Shown one piece after another: positions 34,021 to 44,459 of a stretch of DNA of 64,000 bases. The notes below the pieces were generated by a model. It did no database searches. It was not told the DNA's origin and saw only the letters and a program-made list of their open reading frames with translations. Made by a program: the position numbers and the translations under genes. Source of the stretch: Denitrificimonas halotolerans (GTDB lineage: Bacteria; Pseudomonadota; Gammaproteobacteria; Pseudomonadales; Pseudomonadaceae); assembly GCF_034259425.1 (NCBI RefSeq), contig NZ_JAXIVU010000011.1, positions 1-64,000 on the forward strand, read 5' to 3'. Position 1 is the first letter of the stretch, and the number at the start of each line of letters is the position of its first letter.

Positions 34021-36170
34021 TTTGTTGTCACCAATAAGTGCACTACAGCATCCAATAACACCGATGCGTTATATGAGCGGCGCCCCAACACATGCGCTAA
34101 ATGAGTGCGCAGATCAATTGCCCAACGTGTCTGCATATAATCTAAATAACAAGCCAAAGCTGCGATGCTAGTAGATAAAAAACGCAGTAATTCGTTGTCT
34201 TGTGCGACCAAGCCCGATGCTTCAAGCAAACTCCACGCCTGCCGTGTTAAGCCTGGTAATTCATCATGACGCAGCTGTTCAAAAATCAAACGAATACAAT
34301 CGCCCATCTCAGCGTAGTCTGGTGCTAGCCAATAATAACGATCCACCACCAACTCGCTATTAGGCACACTTAAAGTGGCACACCATGCTTGTGTCTGAGT
34401 ACTATCACTTTTCATTTGTACCGGCCAGTGCTGTAAAACCACCTGCACCGACTGCCCGCGATAACGCAAATCACCTTGATAAGCAGCAAGTTGCTCACTG
34501 GGCAATTGCACCAGCTTGCAACGTGCATCTTGAAAATGCACAAACGTATTGCCATGCACTACAGCAATCCATGGCATTTCCCGTTCTGCAAGCCACTGCC
34601 ACACTGGAGCTTCGGGCAGCCCTGGCAATATATGGGAAGCCACTCCTAAAGTATCGCTCGCCCACGCAATGTGGCTGACCAGATCTGCATTGTCTTGCCG
34701 TGCCAATAATAAAGGCAATCCTGCGTCACTGAGGGCTAAATCGGGCATCAGCCAAGCGCAACCAAACAAAGGTTTTTGCCGAGCCCAGAGCACCGCAGAG
34801 CAATCCCGCTGCGGGATCAATGAATACAACTCCGATAAGCGTTGCGCTTGCAAACTCACAGGCAAGCCGATCAACGCCCAAGCCTGCTGTAAGACGTTAA
34901 AGTCCGGCACATGCTGCTCTAAAACAGCAAAGAGCCCAGCAGCGGTGCGGCCTGTTTTACTGACTACAGCAGACTGAGACTCTACTGCAGTTGACGTTAC
35001 CACGGTTTTTTCTAAAACCTTGGGCGTTTCTTGCGCAGTATTTGTATGGGCGATGGCCAGTGCTTCACGCACCAATAACTGCCGATCCACCGGCACTAGG
35101 TCTTCCGGCACCCGCTGCCCACAAGACAACCAGTGCAAACGTAGTTTTTTATAAATAATGGTATCGAGCAATGGACCTAAGCGCGCGGCCTCATCACTTT
35201 TTGTAAGAATACAGTCTTGCAGTTGAACGCCCGCCGCAGTCGCTGCTGCTTTATACGTATCAACCACTTCAGCCAAGGTTTCCCGTTGGCTAGCAGCATT
35301 CAATAACAACAACAAGCGCACCGGCAAATCACCGTTACACAATTGCCCCACCTGTTCCACCAAGCGTTGATCACGTTGACTCATACCCATGGTATCAACC
35401 AACACCAAGTGTTTATCTGTGAGTTTGTTCAGCAAATCTTTCAACGACACCTCTTCAGACAGGGCATACATATCCACGCCTAAAATATCGGCATAAATGG
35501 CCAACTGTTCTTTTGCACCGACACGGTAGCTATCGGTGCTGATCAAAGCTAAACCTTGATTGCCGTGATGCAACACATAATGACTGGCCAGCTTCGCAGT
35601 GGTGGTAGTCTTACCCACCCCAGTGGGACCAATTAACGCTACCACCCCACCGGCATTGAGCAACTCCAGTTCACTGTCCGGCACCAAAATACGTGCACTC
35701 AACTGTTGGTACAGCCAATCTGCCGCATTGCCCTGTTCCACCAGCAAAACAGGCGGCAACTCAGACAGTAACTCTTCAACCAATTGCTGACTAAAGCCGG
35801 CATCCAATACACAACGCTGCACCCATGCTTGTAAGCTGTGGTCCACTTCAGTATCTGTGTGTGTAGGTTGCCGACTGAGCATTTCGCGCATCTCTTGCAT
35901 CTCACTGAGCAAGCGTGAACTTAAGGCAGCAAAATCAGTATCCGGTGACGCTGCTGGCGTTGGTGTAACCGCTGCGCTCTTAACCTGAGGGGCTTCCGCT
36001 GCAACAGCGCCTTGTGTCATCACCCCTAAATCATCCTCAGCGATGGCTAGAATCTCAACGCCTTCGGGCACTTCACGGGAAGCTAGAATCAGTGCCTCGG
36101 GGCCTAAGGTAAGACGCACTTGGCGCATTACATCACGTGTCGTAGCACCGACAAATCGTTTAACGCTCAA
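34017..36170 (-). CDS. flhF: Flagellar SRP-type GTPase FlhF with long C-terminal extension
   Basis: The 717-residue protein has the N-terminal B region (MSVKRFVGATTRDVMRQVRL) and the NG GTPase domain: Walker A GPTGVGKTTTTAKL near residue 181, STDSYRVGAKEQL, VDTMGMSQRD and the TKSDEAA guanine motif, ending near residue 350. FlhF normally stops about there (roughly 390-500 residues). Here about 350 more residues follow with no recognised motif. FlhF recruits the first flagellar parts to the membrane. It overlaps the FlhG-like gene by ATGA. Confidence 0.9.
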   Translation of the reverse strand: MSVKRFVGATTRDVMRQVRLTLGPEALILASREVPEGVEILAIAEDDLGVMTQGAVAAEAPQVKSAAVTPTPAASPDTDFAALSSRLLSEMQEMREMLSRQPTHTDTEVDHSLQAWVQRCVLDAGFSQQLVEELLSELPPVLLVEQGNAADWLYQQLSARILVPDSELELLNAGGVVALIGPTGVGKTTTTAKLASHYVLHHGNQGLALISTDSYRVGAKEQLAIYADILGVDMYALSEEVSLKDLLNKLTDKHLVLVDTMGMSQRDQRLVEQVGQLCNGDLPVRLLLLLNAASQRETLAEVVDTYKAAATAAGVQLQDCILTKSDEAARLGPLLDTIIYKKLRLHWLSCGQRVPEDLVPVDRQLLVREALAIAHTNTAQETPKVLEKTVVTSTAVESQSAVVSKTGRTAAGLFAVLEQHVPDFNVLQQAWALIGLPVSLQAQRLSELYSLIPQRDCSAVLWARQKPLFGCAWLMPDLALSDAGLPLLLARQDNADLVSHIAWASDTLGVASHILPGLPEAPVWQWLAEREMPWIAVVHGNTFVHFQDARCKLVQLPSEQLAAYQGDLRYRGQSVQVVLQHWPVQMKSDSTQTQAWCATLSVPNSELVVDRYYWLAPDYAEMGDCIRLIFEQLRHDELPGLTRQAWSLLEASGLVAQDNELLRFLSTSIAALACYLDYMQTRWAIDLRTHLAHVLGRRSYNASVLLDAVVHLLVTTK

Positions 36171-38249
36171 TTACTGGCCCCCCACTAAATTGATCACCTT
36201 CAGGGTACGATCATCCGGAATTTCAGCTTGAGACATCACTACTAAATATTTCAAGCGCCGACGTAAAAAGCGCGATAATAACGCCCGTACACTATGCTGT
36301 ACGACCAGTACCGGCGCTTCCCCGGCAGCCTCTTGCCGTTCTAATGCCGCTTGTGCCTGCGCCATCAAGGTTTCAGCTAAACCTGGTTCTAACCCCCCAC
36401 CATTGTGTAAGGCTTGCAGCAAAACTTGCTCTAAATTCACATCCAAGCCCATGACCCGCAACTCATCTTCACCACCGAACCATTGTTGAGTAATGGCACG
36501 CCCTAAAGCCACCCGCACCACTTCTGTTAACTCCAACACATCGGTTTGTTGCGTTGCATGCTCGGCTAAAGTATCTAAGATGGTGCGCATGTCACGAATT
36601 GAGACCTCTTCATGCAGCAGGTTTTGTAATAAGCGCTGCAACAGCGTCAAACTGACCAGTTTCGGCACCACGTCATCCACCAAGGATTTATTATCCCCCG
36701 CCAGTTTATCCAACAAATGCTGTACTTCTTGTCGACCGAGCATTTCAGCAGCATGCTGATGCAATAAGTGGTTTAAATGGGTAGCCACCACAGTGCTAGC
36801 ATCCACGACCGTATAACCATACACTTGGGCATACTCACGCTGGTTGGCTTCAATCCAAACCGCAGGCAGACCAAAGGCTGGGTCCTGCGTGGGAGTACCG
36901 TCCAATTGGCCTGTCACCTGGCCGGGATCAATCGCCAGCCATTTGCCTGGATACACTTCAGCTCGCCCCACTTCTGCACCTTTTAAAGTGATCACGTACA
37001 GGTTAGGTCCCAACTCTAAGTTGTCACGGATATGCACCACCGGCGGGAGAAAACCAATATCTTGTGCAAATTTTTTCCGCACACTTTTGATCCGCCCGAG
37101 TAACTCGCCCTGCTGACGCTGATCAACCATAGGGATCAAGCGGTGCCCCACTTCCATGCCTAAAGTATCCACCAACTGTACATCATCCCAACTGGCTTCC
37201 GGTGCTTCTTGCACAGGGGGTGGCGTGTTCACCACAGCATCCACCAGTTTTGCTTCATTACGGCGCATGGTCCACCACGCTAACGCAGCTAGCATGGCGG
37301 TAAAAAGCAAAAACACAAAGTTGGGCATGCCCGGCACTAACCCCAGCAATCCCATCACACCGGCTGCTAAAATCATCACCTTAGGACTGACAAACAACTG
37401 GGTAAGCATCTGTTGGCCCACATCTTGCTCGGTGTTGACCCGCGACACCGTAACCCCAGCTGCAGTAGAAATCACCAGCGCTGGAATCTGAGCCACCAAT
37501 CCGTCACCAATGGCTAGCAGCACATAGGTTTGCGCTGCATCAGCAAAATTCAAACCGTGCTGCAGCATGCCGATCAGTAAACCACCAATGATATTGACTG
37601 CCATAATGATCAAGCCAGCCACAGCATCACCGCGCACAAACTTACTGGCACCGTCCATCGAACCATAGAAGTCAGCTTCTTGAGACACTTCTGCACGACG
37701 ACGACGCGCTTCATCCTCCGCAATCAAGCCAGCATTTAAATCTGCATCAATGGCCATCTGCTTACCAGGCATCGCATCTAAGGTAAAACGTGCACCCACT
37801 TCAGCAATGCGCCCCGCACCTTTGGTGATGACCATAAAGTTGATGATCACTAAAATCAGGAACACCACCAAGCCGACAGCAAAGTTCCCGCCTACCAGAA
37901 ACTGGCCAAACGCTTCAATCACTTTCCCAGCAGCAGCCCCCCCTTGATGGCCTTCCATCAACACCACTCGGGTTGACGCCACGTTCAACGACAAGCGCAA
38001 CAAGGTTGTAAACAGCAGTACCGCGGGAAAAGCAGCAAAATCTAAAGGTTTTTCAGTGAACATACTGACCAGCAACACCATAATGGCCAGTGCAATGTTA
38101 AAGGTGAAAAACAGGTCAAGGGCAAAAGGCGGTAACGGCAAAATCATCATGGACAAAATCATGATGATCAGCAGTGGGCCGGCCAAGACTTTCATCTGGC
38201 CTTTGTATTGCGTATTAAAGCGCGCCAAGTACTGGCTCAGCCCATTCAT
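36171..38249 (-). CDS. flhA: Flagellar export gate protein FlhA
   Basis: The 692-residue protein has eight hydrophobic helices in the first 330 residues with the FHIPEP signature region (RFTLDAMPGKQMAIDADLNAG near 150-175). The cytoplasmic domain (about 350-692) forms the nonameric docking ring. It is the core of the flagellar type III secretion gate. It lies 1 bp upstream of flhF and overlaps flhB by 4 nt. Confidence 0.96.
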   Translation of the reverse strand: MNGLSQYLARFNTQYKGQMKVLAGPLLIIMILSMMILPLPPFALDLFFTFNIALAIMVLLVSMFTEKPLDFAAFPAVLLFTTLLRLSLNVASTRVVLMEGHQGGAAAGKVIEAFGQFLVGGNFAVGLVVFLILVIINFMVITKGAGRIAEVGARFTLDAMPGKQMAIDADLNAGLIAEDEARRRRAEVSQEADFYGSMDGASKFVRGDAVAGLIIMAVNIIGGLLIGMLQHGLNFADAAQTYVLLAIGDGLVAQIPALVISTAAGVTVSRVNTEQDVGQQMLTQLFVSPKVMILAAGVMGLLGLVPGMPNFVFLLFTAMLAALAWWTMRRNEAKLVDAVVNTPPPVQEAPEASWDDVQLVDTLGMEVGHRLIPMVDQRQQGELLGRIKSVRKKFAQDIGFLPPVVHIRDNLELGPNLYVITLKGAEVGRAEVYPGKWLAIDPGQVTGQLDGTPTQDPAFGLPAVWIEANQREYAQVYGYTVVDASTVVATHLNHLLHQHAAEMLGRQEVQHLLDKLAGDNKSLVDDVVPKLVSLTLLQRLLQNLLHEEVSIRDMRTILDTLAEHATQQTDVLELTEVVRVALGRAITQQWFGGEDELRVMGLDVNLEQVLLQALHNGGGLEPGLAETLMAQAQAALERQEAAGEAPVLVVQHSVRALLSRFLRRRLKYLVVMSQAEIPDDRTLKVINLVGGQ

Positions 38250-39412
38250 TCAGATTCCTCTTGTGCTTGGGTGCGACCTTTAGGTTCAGTCATTTCAGTT
38301 GGAACGGGTAAATCCTGTGGCACCGTGGGTGCTTCACCGCCTTCAGCTTGTACGCGACGCAACTGAAACGCCCACGCCAACACTTCCGCTACTGCGGTAT
38401 AGAGTTCCATGGGGATTTCTTGCTCTAAATCCACATGATGGTACAAGGCACGGGTTAAGGGCGGTGCCGACAATATAGGCACAGCATGCTCTTGCCCTAG
38501 CTCGCGAATCCGTGCAGCGACCACTCCCGCACCTTTTGCCACAACAATGGGCGCGGCCATTTTACCGTCTTGATAATTTAAGGCCACTGCATAATGTGTT
38601 GGGTTGGTAATAATAACATCGGCCTCAGGTACTTTACTCATCATACGGTTACGTGCCATTGCTTGTTGTTGTGAACGGATACGCGCTTTAATGTGTGGAT
38701 CGCCATCGGACTCTTTATGTTCACGTTTAATTTCTTCTTTAGTCATGCGCAACTTTTTAGCGTGACTCCACAATTGATAAGGCACATCAATCAACACCAC
38801 GACTATTAAAGTCAGCACCATCAAACCGCAGGCTTGGGCAATGAGTTTTAAAGCATTGGTTAAGGCTTGCGTTAAAGGCTGATCCATCAGCGACATCAGC
38901 TCGCCAAGCTTCGCAATCAAAAAGAAGATGGCAACGCTACCCACCAGAACCGATTTTGCAATGGCCTTACCCAATTCGGCCAAGGCTTGCGTCGAAAAAA
39001 TCCGCTTCACCCCTTTAATTGGGTTCAATTTAGAGAGCTTCGGCACTAAAGACTTGGCAGAAACCAACCAGCCTCCTAAAGCAGCTGGTGCCACCAACGC
39101 AACCACCACCAACAGCAAAAACAACGGCACCAACGTCAACAGGGTGTCTTTACCTAGCATCAGCACGTGCATTAACATCACTTTGCCGTCAAACGCTTGT
39201 TGGCGTTCGAAGGTAAAAGAGCGCTCCATCACTAAGCCCAGTTGCGCATAGAGCACATCTCCCATGCTCCACAACCCGATCAGCCCTGCCAGCAGCATCA
39301 GAAAAGTGGTCAACTCGCGAGAGCGCGCCACCTGACCTTCCTCTCGCGCCTTTTCTATGCGTCGGGGCGTTGCGGCTTCGGTTTTTTCCTCATCACTGGA
39401 TTCTTCAGACAT
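38246..39412 (-). CDS. flhB: Flagellar export switch protein FlhB
   Basis: I use ATG 39412 (MSEESSDEEKTEAATPRRIEKAREEGQVARS), since the longer frame needs a TTG. Four membrane helices (about 30-210) precede the cytoplasmic domain with the autocleavage motif NPTHYAVAL near residue 265. FlhB switches export from hook to filament subunits on a signal from FliK. It leads flhB-flhA in the enteric/beta order after cheZ. Confidence 0.95.
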   Translation of the reverse strand: MSEESSDEEKTEAATPRRIEKAREEGQVARSRELTTFLMLLAGLIGLWSMGDVLYAQLGLVMERSFTFERQQAFDGKVMLMHVLMLGKDTLLTLVPLFLLLVVVALVAPAALGGWLVSAKSLVPKLSKLNPIKGVKRIFSTQALAELGKAIAKSVLVGSVAIFFLIAKLGELMSLMDQPLTQALTNALKLIAQACGLMVLTLIVVVLIDVPYQLWSHAKKLRMTKEEIKREHKESDGDPHIKARIRSQQQAMARNRMMSKVPEADVIITNPTHYAVALNYQDGKMAAPIVVAKGAGVVAARIRELGQEHAVPILSAPPLTRALYHHVDLEQEIPMELYTAVAEVLAWAFQLRRVQAEGGEAPTVPQDLPVPTEMTEPKGRTQAQEESE

Positions 39413-39511
39413 AGCACTCAAGTCTACAGGTGGGCAAATCGATGGTTAATAAGCGGTCACCGTTAAATTTTCAAACACAAACCGGTCAGCCGTGCGTCAC
39501 ACATAGGATGC

Positions 39512-40207
39512 TTAAAAACCCAAATCATCGAGCAATGCATCCACTTGATCCTGTCCACTCACCACATCAGATGCTTCTTTATTCACTTGCGGGCCGTTTA
39601 ATAAAGAAGGCTCCTGCTGCGTTTTGCTGACAGTGTTTTTTTGTGCAAGCTGGGCACGGATTTTATCACCATCCTTCACATCCTCCTGCACACTATCGAG
39701 CAATACCTGCACCAGTTGATGCTCAATTTCTCGAATCACATCCATCATCTTTTTGATGACTTGCCCAGTCAGATCTTGAAAGTCTTGCGCCATCATGATG
39801 TCTAGCAACTCAGCATTAGTGGCCTGAGTTTTCTGCGGCACAGAACGCAAATAGCTGCGGGTTTGCTCCACCAAATCACGCGCCTGCTCCAACTCAATGG
39901 GGTTCGCAAACCACTCATCCCAACGCTGATCCAATGCCTGCGCCCCAGCTTCCAGCTCATCCTGCAACGGCTTAGCTTTATCAATGGCATTCAATGCCCG
40001 CTCAGCGGCTTGTTCAGTCATGCTAGCCACATAACTGAGGCGGTCTCGAGCATCCGGAATCGACTCAGTGGCTTTCATGATGTCTTTATCCAACCCCAGC
40101 TCCAGCATGCTGTCTCTGAGCATGCGGGTGAGCTGACCAATACGGGTAAGCAAATCATCAACCTTAGCTGGATCAGGAGCATGCGGCTGCTCATATGTAC
40201 CTGTCAT
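39512..40207 (-). CDS. cheZ: Chemotaxis phosphatase CheZ
   Basis: The 231-residue protein is helical, with the phosphatase segment AQDFQDLTGQVIKKMMDVI carrying the catalytic Gln, and a flexible linker. The C-terminal CheY-binding peptide is DQVDALLDDLGF, which matches the E. coli end. It dephosphorylates CheY-P. It lies 50 bp after cheY. Confidence 0.94.
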   Translation of the reverse strand: MTGTYEQPHAPDPAKVDDLLTRIGQLTRMLRDSMLELGLDKDIMKATESIPDARDRLSYVASMTEQAAERALNAIDKAKPLQDELEAGAQALDQRWDEWFANPIELEQARDLVEQTRSYLRSVPQKTQATNAELLDIMMAQDFQDLTGQVIKKMMDVIREIEHQLVQVLLDSVQEDVKDGDKIRAQLAQKNTVSKTQQEPSLLNGPQVNKEASDVVSGQDQVDALLDDLGF

Positions 40208-40257
40208 AACTACCTCTCTTGACTAAGCTTGTATCCTTAGTTTGATGCACTTACCTG

Positions 40258-40647
40258 TTACTTGCCTAGTTTTTCGAAGATCTTATTCAACTTTTCTTCT
40301 AATGTAGCTGCAGTAAAAGGTTTCACCACATAGCCACTGGCACCCGCTTGCGCTGCAGCAATGATGTTATCTTTTTTCGCTTCAGCGGTGACCATCAATA
40401 CCGGCAAGTGTTTTAAAGCTTCATCGGCGCGGATAGCTTTTAATAATTCAAGGCCATCCATATTCGGCATGTTCCAATCCGACACCACCAACTCAAACGC
40501 CCCGCTATTGAGTTTATTCAACGCATCACGACCATCTTCGGCTTCTTCAACGTTATTAAAGCCCAGCTCTTTTAAAAGTCCACGGATAATACGGCGCATG
40601 GTTGGAAAATCATCCACCACCAGTACATTCATATCTTTATTAGCCAT
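40258..40647 (-). CDS. cheY: Chemotaxis response regulator CheY
   Basis: A single 129-residue receiver domain with Asp12/Asp13, phosphoacceptor Asp57 in VSDWNMPNMDG, Thr87 in MVTAEAKK, and Lys109. CheY-P binds FliM to change motor direction. From recall, the stretch after Thr87 (NIIAAAQAGASGYVVKPF, then TAATLEEKLNKIFEKLG) is the same as in E. coli CheY and clearly different from Pseudomonas CheY. Confidence 0.96.
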   Translation of the reverse strand: MANKDMNVLVVDDFPTMRRIIRGLLKELGFNNVEEAEDGRDALNKLNSGAFELVVSDWNMPNMDGLELLKAIRADEALKHLPVLMVTAEAKKDNIIAAAQAGASGYVVKPFTAATLEEKLNKIFEKLGK

Positions 40648-40808
40648 GTTTCTTCCTCATCGAGTGTAAATTATTTAAGCGCCAGCACAATGCCAGCCTA
40701 AAGTTAAAATATTGCCCAGTCGCCATGCTGACTCTGTTCCACCGGTGTCTGCAGAGCGCACGAAATGTCTGAGTTGGATGCCCGCTGCAGTCTATTAAGA
40801 CTGTACTG

Positions 40809-42371
40809 TTACTGCTCAGCCCCCGCACCTAAACGAAACTCAGACACTGCCCCCTCCAAACGTCCGGCTTGTGCCTCTAAAGCGGCGGCTGCGGACACCG
40901 CTTCTTGCACCAAAGATGCGTTTTGCTGAGTGACTTCATCCATTTGTCCCACCGCAATATTGACCTGCCCGATGCCATCGCTTTGCTCCTGAGAGGCAGC
41001 AGAAATCTCATCCATAATATCTGTGACACGCTTCACGGCCACTTCAACCTCCTCGATGGTGGCACCGGCTTGATTCACCAATTTAGAGCCGGTTTGAACC
41101 TGCTCCACCGAGCTATCAATTAAAGTTCGAATTTCTCGTGCTGCATCGGCACTGCGGCCAGCTAAATTACGCACCTCACCAGCCACCACAGCAAAACCAC
41201 GCCCCTGCTCACCAGCACGAGCCGCTTCTACGGAGGCATTCAGTGCCAAAATATTGGTTTGAAAAGCGATGGAATCAATTAAACCAGTAATATCCGAAAT
41301 TTTCTGTGAGCTCTCAGCAATCAAAGCCATCGTACTCACCACTTGATCCACCACATCCCCGCCACGGGTGGCGGTATTTGAAGCATCTAACGCTAAACCA
41401 CTTGCTTGACGAGCATTGTCTGCGTTCTGTTTCACCGTAGCGGTTAACTGCTCCATACTGGCGGCGGTTTCTTGCAAAGAGGCGGCCTGTTGCTCAAGAC
41501 GTGAAGATAAATCTGCATTACCCATGGCAATGTCTTGCGCCCCTGCATAAATACTATGACTACTGCTACGTACTGTACCCACCGTTTTTTGCAGCCCTAC
41601 CTGCATCTCACGCATAGCGGTAAAAAGCTGACCAATTTCGTTTTTACTCTGAACCGCAATGGGATGGGACAAGTCCAAATTGGCGATGTGCTGCAAATTC
41701 GTCACCGCTGTGCGTAATGGCCGAGTTACAATAGAGCGCAAGCCCAAATACACAGCAATCATCACCAATACCGTCAAAGCTAAAACCAAAATACCAACCC
41801 ATGTAAACTGAGCCACTTGCTGCTCATAAGCACTCATCAGTCCATTACCACGGCTTTCTGCAAAGTTTTTAAAGTCGGCTGTACTGCTCTCTAACTTACG
41901 ATGCGCCTCACTCAACGGTTCTCGAAGCCGGCGAGCTTGAGCTATTTGGGCCTGCGCCAAAGCAAGCAACTGCTCATCCATCAGTGCAAACATAGTGTGA
42001 TAATCACGCGCTAATACCGCTGCTAATTCTGCCCCGCGCGGTGCCTTATCAGTCGACACAAACAATTCCAGCCCTTGCCGAGCCTGCGCCAATAAAGTAC
42101 GTGCCTGTGCTTGCGCCTGCTCACTGTGAACATGACGCTCTGCCTGCAACTCAGTGTGCGCTATTTCTAATTGCAAACCTGCCTGCAGCATATGGATTTC
42201 GACCTGACTGATGTGCCCCACATTCACACGGCTGAGCGACTGAATGGCATTGTCAGCCACACGACTGGCACTGAAGCCTAGCACCGCAATGATGCTAATG
42301 AACACGACAAATGCGGCCACGGCACTGTTGATTGCCGAGTTGATACTGATGTTGCGCAATAATTGATTCAT
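40809..42371 (-). CDS. Methyl-accepting chemotaxis protein, Tar-like four-helix sensor
   Basis: The 520-residue receptor has TM1 (about 13-33), a helical periplasmic ligand domain (about 34-190), TM2 (about 192-212), HAMP (about 213-265) and a signalling domain. The hairpin tip IDSIAFQTNILALNASVEAA, then RAGEQGRGFAVVAGEVRNLA, is intact. No C-terminal CheR-binding pentapeptide is present. It sits between cheB and cheY. The ligand cannot be read. Confidence 0.92.
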   Translation of the reverse strand: MNQLLRNISINSAINSAVAAFVVFISIIAVLGFSASRVADNAIQSLSRVNVGHISQVEIHMLQAGLQLEIAHTELQAERHVHSEQAQAQARTLLAQARQGLELFVSTDKAPRGAELAAVLARDYHTMFALMDEQLLALAQAQIAQARRLREPLSEAHRKLESSTADFKNFAESRGNGLMSAYEQQVAQFTWVGILVLALTVLVMIAVYLGLRSIVTRPLRTAVTNLQHIANLDLSHPIAVQSKNEIGQLFTAMREMQVGLQKTVGTVRSSSHSIYAGAQDIAMGNADLSSRLEQQAASLQETAASMEQLTATVKQNADNARQASGLALDASNTATRGGDVVDQVVSTMALIAESSQKISDITGLIDSIAFQTNILALNASVEAARAGEQGRGFAVVAGEVRNLAGRSADAAREIRTLIDSSVEQVQTGSKLVNQAGATIEEVEVAVKRVTDIMDEISAASQEQSDGIGQVNIAVGQMDEVTQQNASLVQEAVSAAAALEAQAGRLEGAVSEFRLGAGAEQ

Positions 42372-42427
42372 AACCCACTTCCTGGCTGAAGGGAAAAATA
42401 ACCTGTCACATCAACTGACGAATGTAC

Positions 42428-43519
42428 TTAAACGCGCTGCGCTCGACCGGACTTAGACAGCTGTGCTAACAGCCAAGGTGCTATTTTATCCAGACTGAGC
42501 ACCTCAACAGCAGCGTTTAACGCAATGGCTTCACGGGGCATACCAAACACTACACTGCTGGCTTCATCTTGCGCCGCCGTTTGTGCTCCGGCTTGACGCA
42601 TCGCCAATAAACCAGCGGCACCATCCTTCCCCATACCGGTCAAAATCACTCCTAAGGCATTGCGCCCAGCATACTGCGCCACAGATTCAAACAGCACGTC
42701 TACTGAGGGGCGATGACGATTGACTGGCTCACCATGATCCAAACGCACCACATAGTTAGCCCCGCTACGGATCAGCTTGAGGTGTGCCTCTCCCGGCGCA
42801 ATGTAAGCATGGCCAGGCAAGATGCGCTCACCATCTTCAGCCTCTTTAACTCGCATACGGCACAATCGATCCAACCGCTCAGCAAAAGAACGTGTAAACC
42901 CTCCAGGCATGTGTTGTGTAATTAAGATTCCTGGGCCGTTCGCCGGCAAGCCCTGCAACACCTCACGAATGGCTTCAGTACCGCCGGTTGAAGCACCTAT
43001 TGCCACCAGCTTTTCGCTGCTGATTAAAGGCGCGCGCGGGGCACTTTTCGGTGCACTTGGCTGCACAGCAGCTGGGTTTCGATGCGGTCGTACTAATAAG
43101 GATTGACGGGGTTTAGAATGCGCTGCTGCACGAATCTTTTCTGCAATCAACTCAGCATATTCCAGCATACCGCCGCGGATACCCAAGGTTGGCTTGGCAA
43201 TAAAATCCAATGCTCCTAACTCCAAAGCACGCAAAGTGACCTCAGAGCCCGCTTGAGTCAAAGACGAAACCATCAACACAGGCATCGGCCGTAAGCGCAT
43301 CAAACGTTCTAAAAAATCCAACCCATCCATGCGTGGCATTTCCACATCCAAAGTCAGAACATCTGGATTATGGATTTTAATGAGATCACGCGCGACCAAT
43401 GGATCCGGCGCAACGGCCACCACTTCCATATCATCGTTGGCATTAATGATCTCACGCAACAGATCGCGAATCAGTGCTGAGTCATCCACACAAAGCACCT
43501 TGATCTTAGCTGCACTCAA
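42428..43519 (-). CDS. cheB: Chemotaxis glutamate methylesterase CheB
   Basis: The 363-residue protein has an N-terminal receiver (phospho-Asp in LTLDVEMPRMDGLDFL), a linker, and the C-terminal methylesterase. The esterase has the Ser in GASTGGTEAIR, the His in THMPGGFTRSFA-like QHMPGG, and the Asp in TGMGKDGAAG. It demethylates and deamidates receptors. Sequence and length are close to E. coli CheB. It follows cheR directly, with no cheD between them. Confidence 0.95.
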   Translation of the reverse strand: MSAAKIKVLCVDDSALIRDLLREIINANDDMEVVAVAPDPLVARDLIKIHNPDVLTLDVEMPRMDGLDFLERLMRLRPMPVLMVSSLTQAGSEVTLRALELGALDFIAKPTLGIRGGMLEYAELIAEKIRAAAHSKPRQSLLVRPHRNPAAVQPSAPKSAPRAPLISSEKLVAIGASTGGTEAIREVLQGLPANGPGILITQHMPGGFTRSFAERLDRLCRMRVKEAEDGERILPGHAYIAPGEAHLKLIRSGANYVVRLDHGEPVNRHRPSVDVLFESVAQYAGRNALGVILTGMGKDGAAGLLAMRQAGAQTAAQDEASSVVFGMPREAIALNAAVEVLSLDKIAPWLLAQLSKSGRAQRV

Positions 43520-43574
43520 GACAATTCTCCTTGGTAATATAAGGTTTCACAGTAACCCGGCACGCGTATTCGGC

Positions 43575-44459
43575 TCAGCGATCAGAAACCAACTCATAAA
43601 TCGTCTGCCCACGTAAACGAAACGTCTTAGTGATGTAAGTAAAGTTTTCCGAATGACCGGTAAACAGTAAGCCATCAGGCTTTAACAAAGGTGCAAAGCG
43701 CTTCAAAATTTGGGCCTGGGTTTTCTTGTCAAAATAGATCATCACATTGCGACAGAAAATAGCGTCAAACTGCCCACTCACCGGCCAACTCGGGGCCAGC
43801 AAGTTCAACGGTTGAAACTCTACAATACGAGCCAACTCGGGCTTCACTTTAGCCAATCCAGTATTGCGCCCTGTACCACGCATAAAAAACCGTTTGGTAC
43901 GCTCAGTACCCAGTTTTTTAACCTGCTCGACAGGGTAAATACCACTGCGAGCGATGCTCAAAGCATCGGTATCAATATCGGTACCCACCACCTGAATATT
44001 TCCGTGACTGCTCCCTAGAGTTTCCAATAACGTCATAGCAATAGAGTAAGGCTCTTCACCGGTAGAGGCCGCTGCACTCCAGACTCGAACCGGCCCAGTG
44101 CGCCCTGCCACATGCTGCGCCAACAAAGGAAAATGATGGGCTTCTCGGAAAAATGCGGTCAGGTTAGTGGTTAGCGCATTCGTAAAAGCCTCCCATTCAC
44201 CGCCTCCAGAACTGCTTTGCTCTAGCAAAGTCAAATACTGACTGAACTGTAAGAAACCATGCTCTCGCACACGCTTAGCCAAACGGCTGTACACCATGTT
44301 GCGCTTGTTATCCGCCAGCACAATGCCCGCATGTTGGTAAATTAAGCGAGCAATCTTCTGAAAGTCGGCATCGGTCATCACCAGATCCCGCTCATACATT
44401 TGCCCAGTTGCAGGGCGTTGTGTCCCTATCACGCTAGAACGACTCAAAATGTTTCCCAT
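43575..44459 (-). CDS. cheR: Chemotaxis methyltransferase CheR
   Basis: The 294-residue protein has the helical N-domain (DADFQKIARLIYQHAGI), the SAM-binding domain with RVWSAAASTGEEPYSIAM, the beta-subdomain that binds receptor pentapeptides, and DAIFCRNVMIYFD. The start overlaps the 3' end of the PAS-MCP gene by 16 nt; a later ATG (MTDADFQ) is also possible. It methylates receptor glutamates with SAM and resembles E. coli CheR closely. Confidence 0.95.
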   Translation of the reverse strand: MGNILSRSSVIGTQRPATGQMYERDLVMTDADFQKIARLIYQHAGIVLADNKRNMVYSRLAKRVREHGFLQFSQYLTLLEQSSSGGGEWEAFTNALTTNLTAFFREAHHFPLLAQHVAGRTGPVRVWSAAASTGEEPYSIAMTLLETLGSSHGNIQVVGTDIDTDALSIARSGIYPVEQVKKLGTERTKRFFMRGTGRNTGLAKVKPELARIVEFQPLNLLAPSWPVSGQFDAIFCRNVMIYFDKKTQAQILKRFAPLLKPDGLLFTGHSENFTYITKTFRLRGQTIYELVSDR

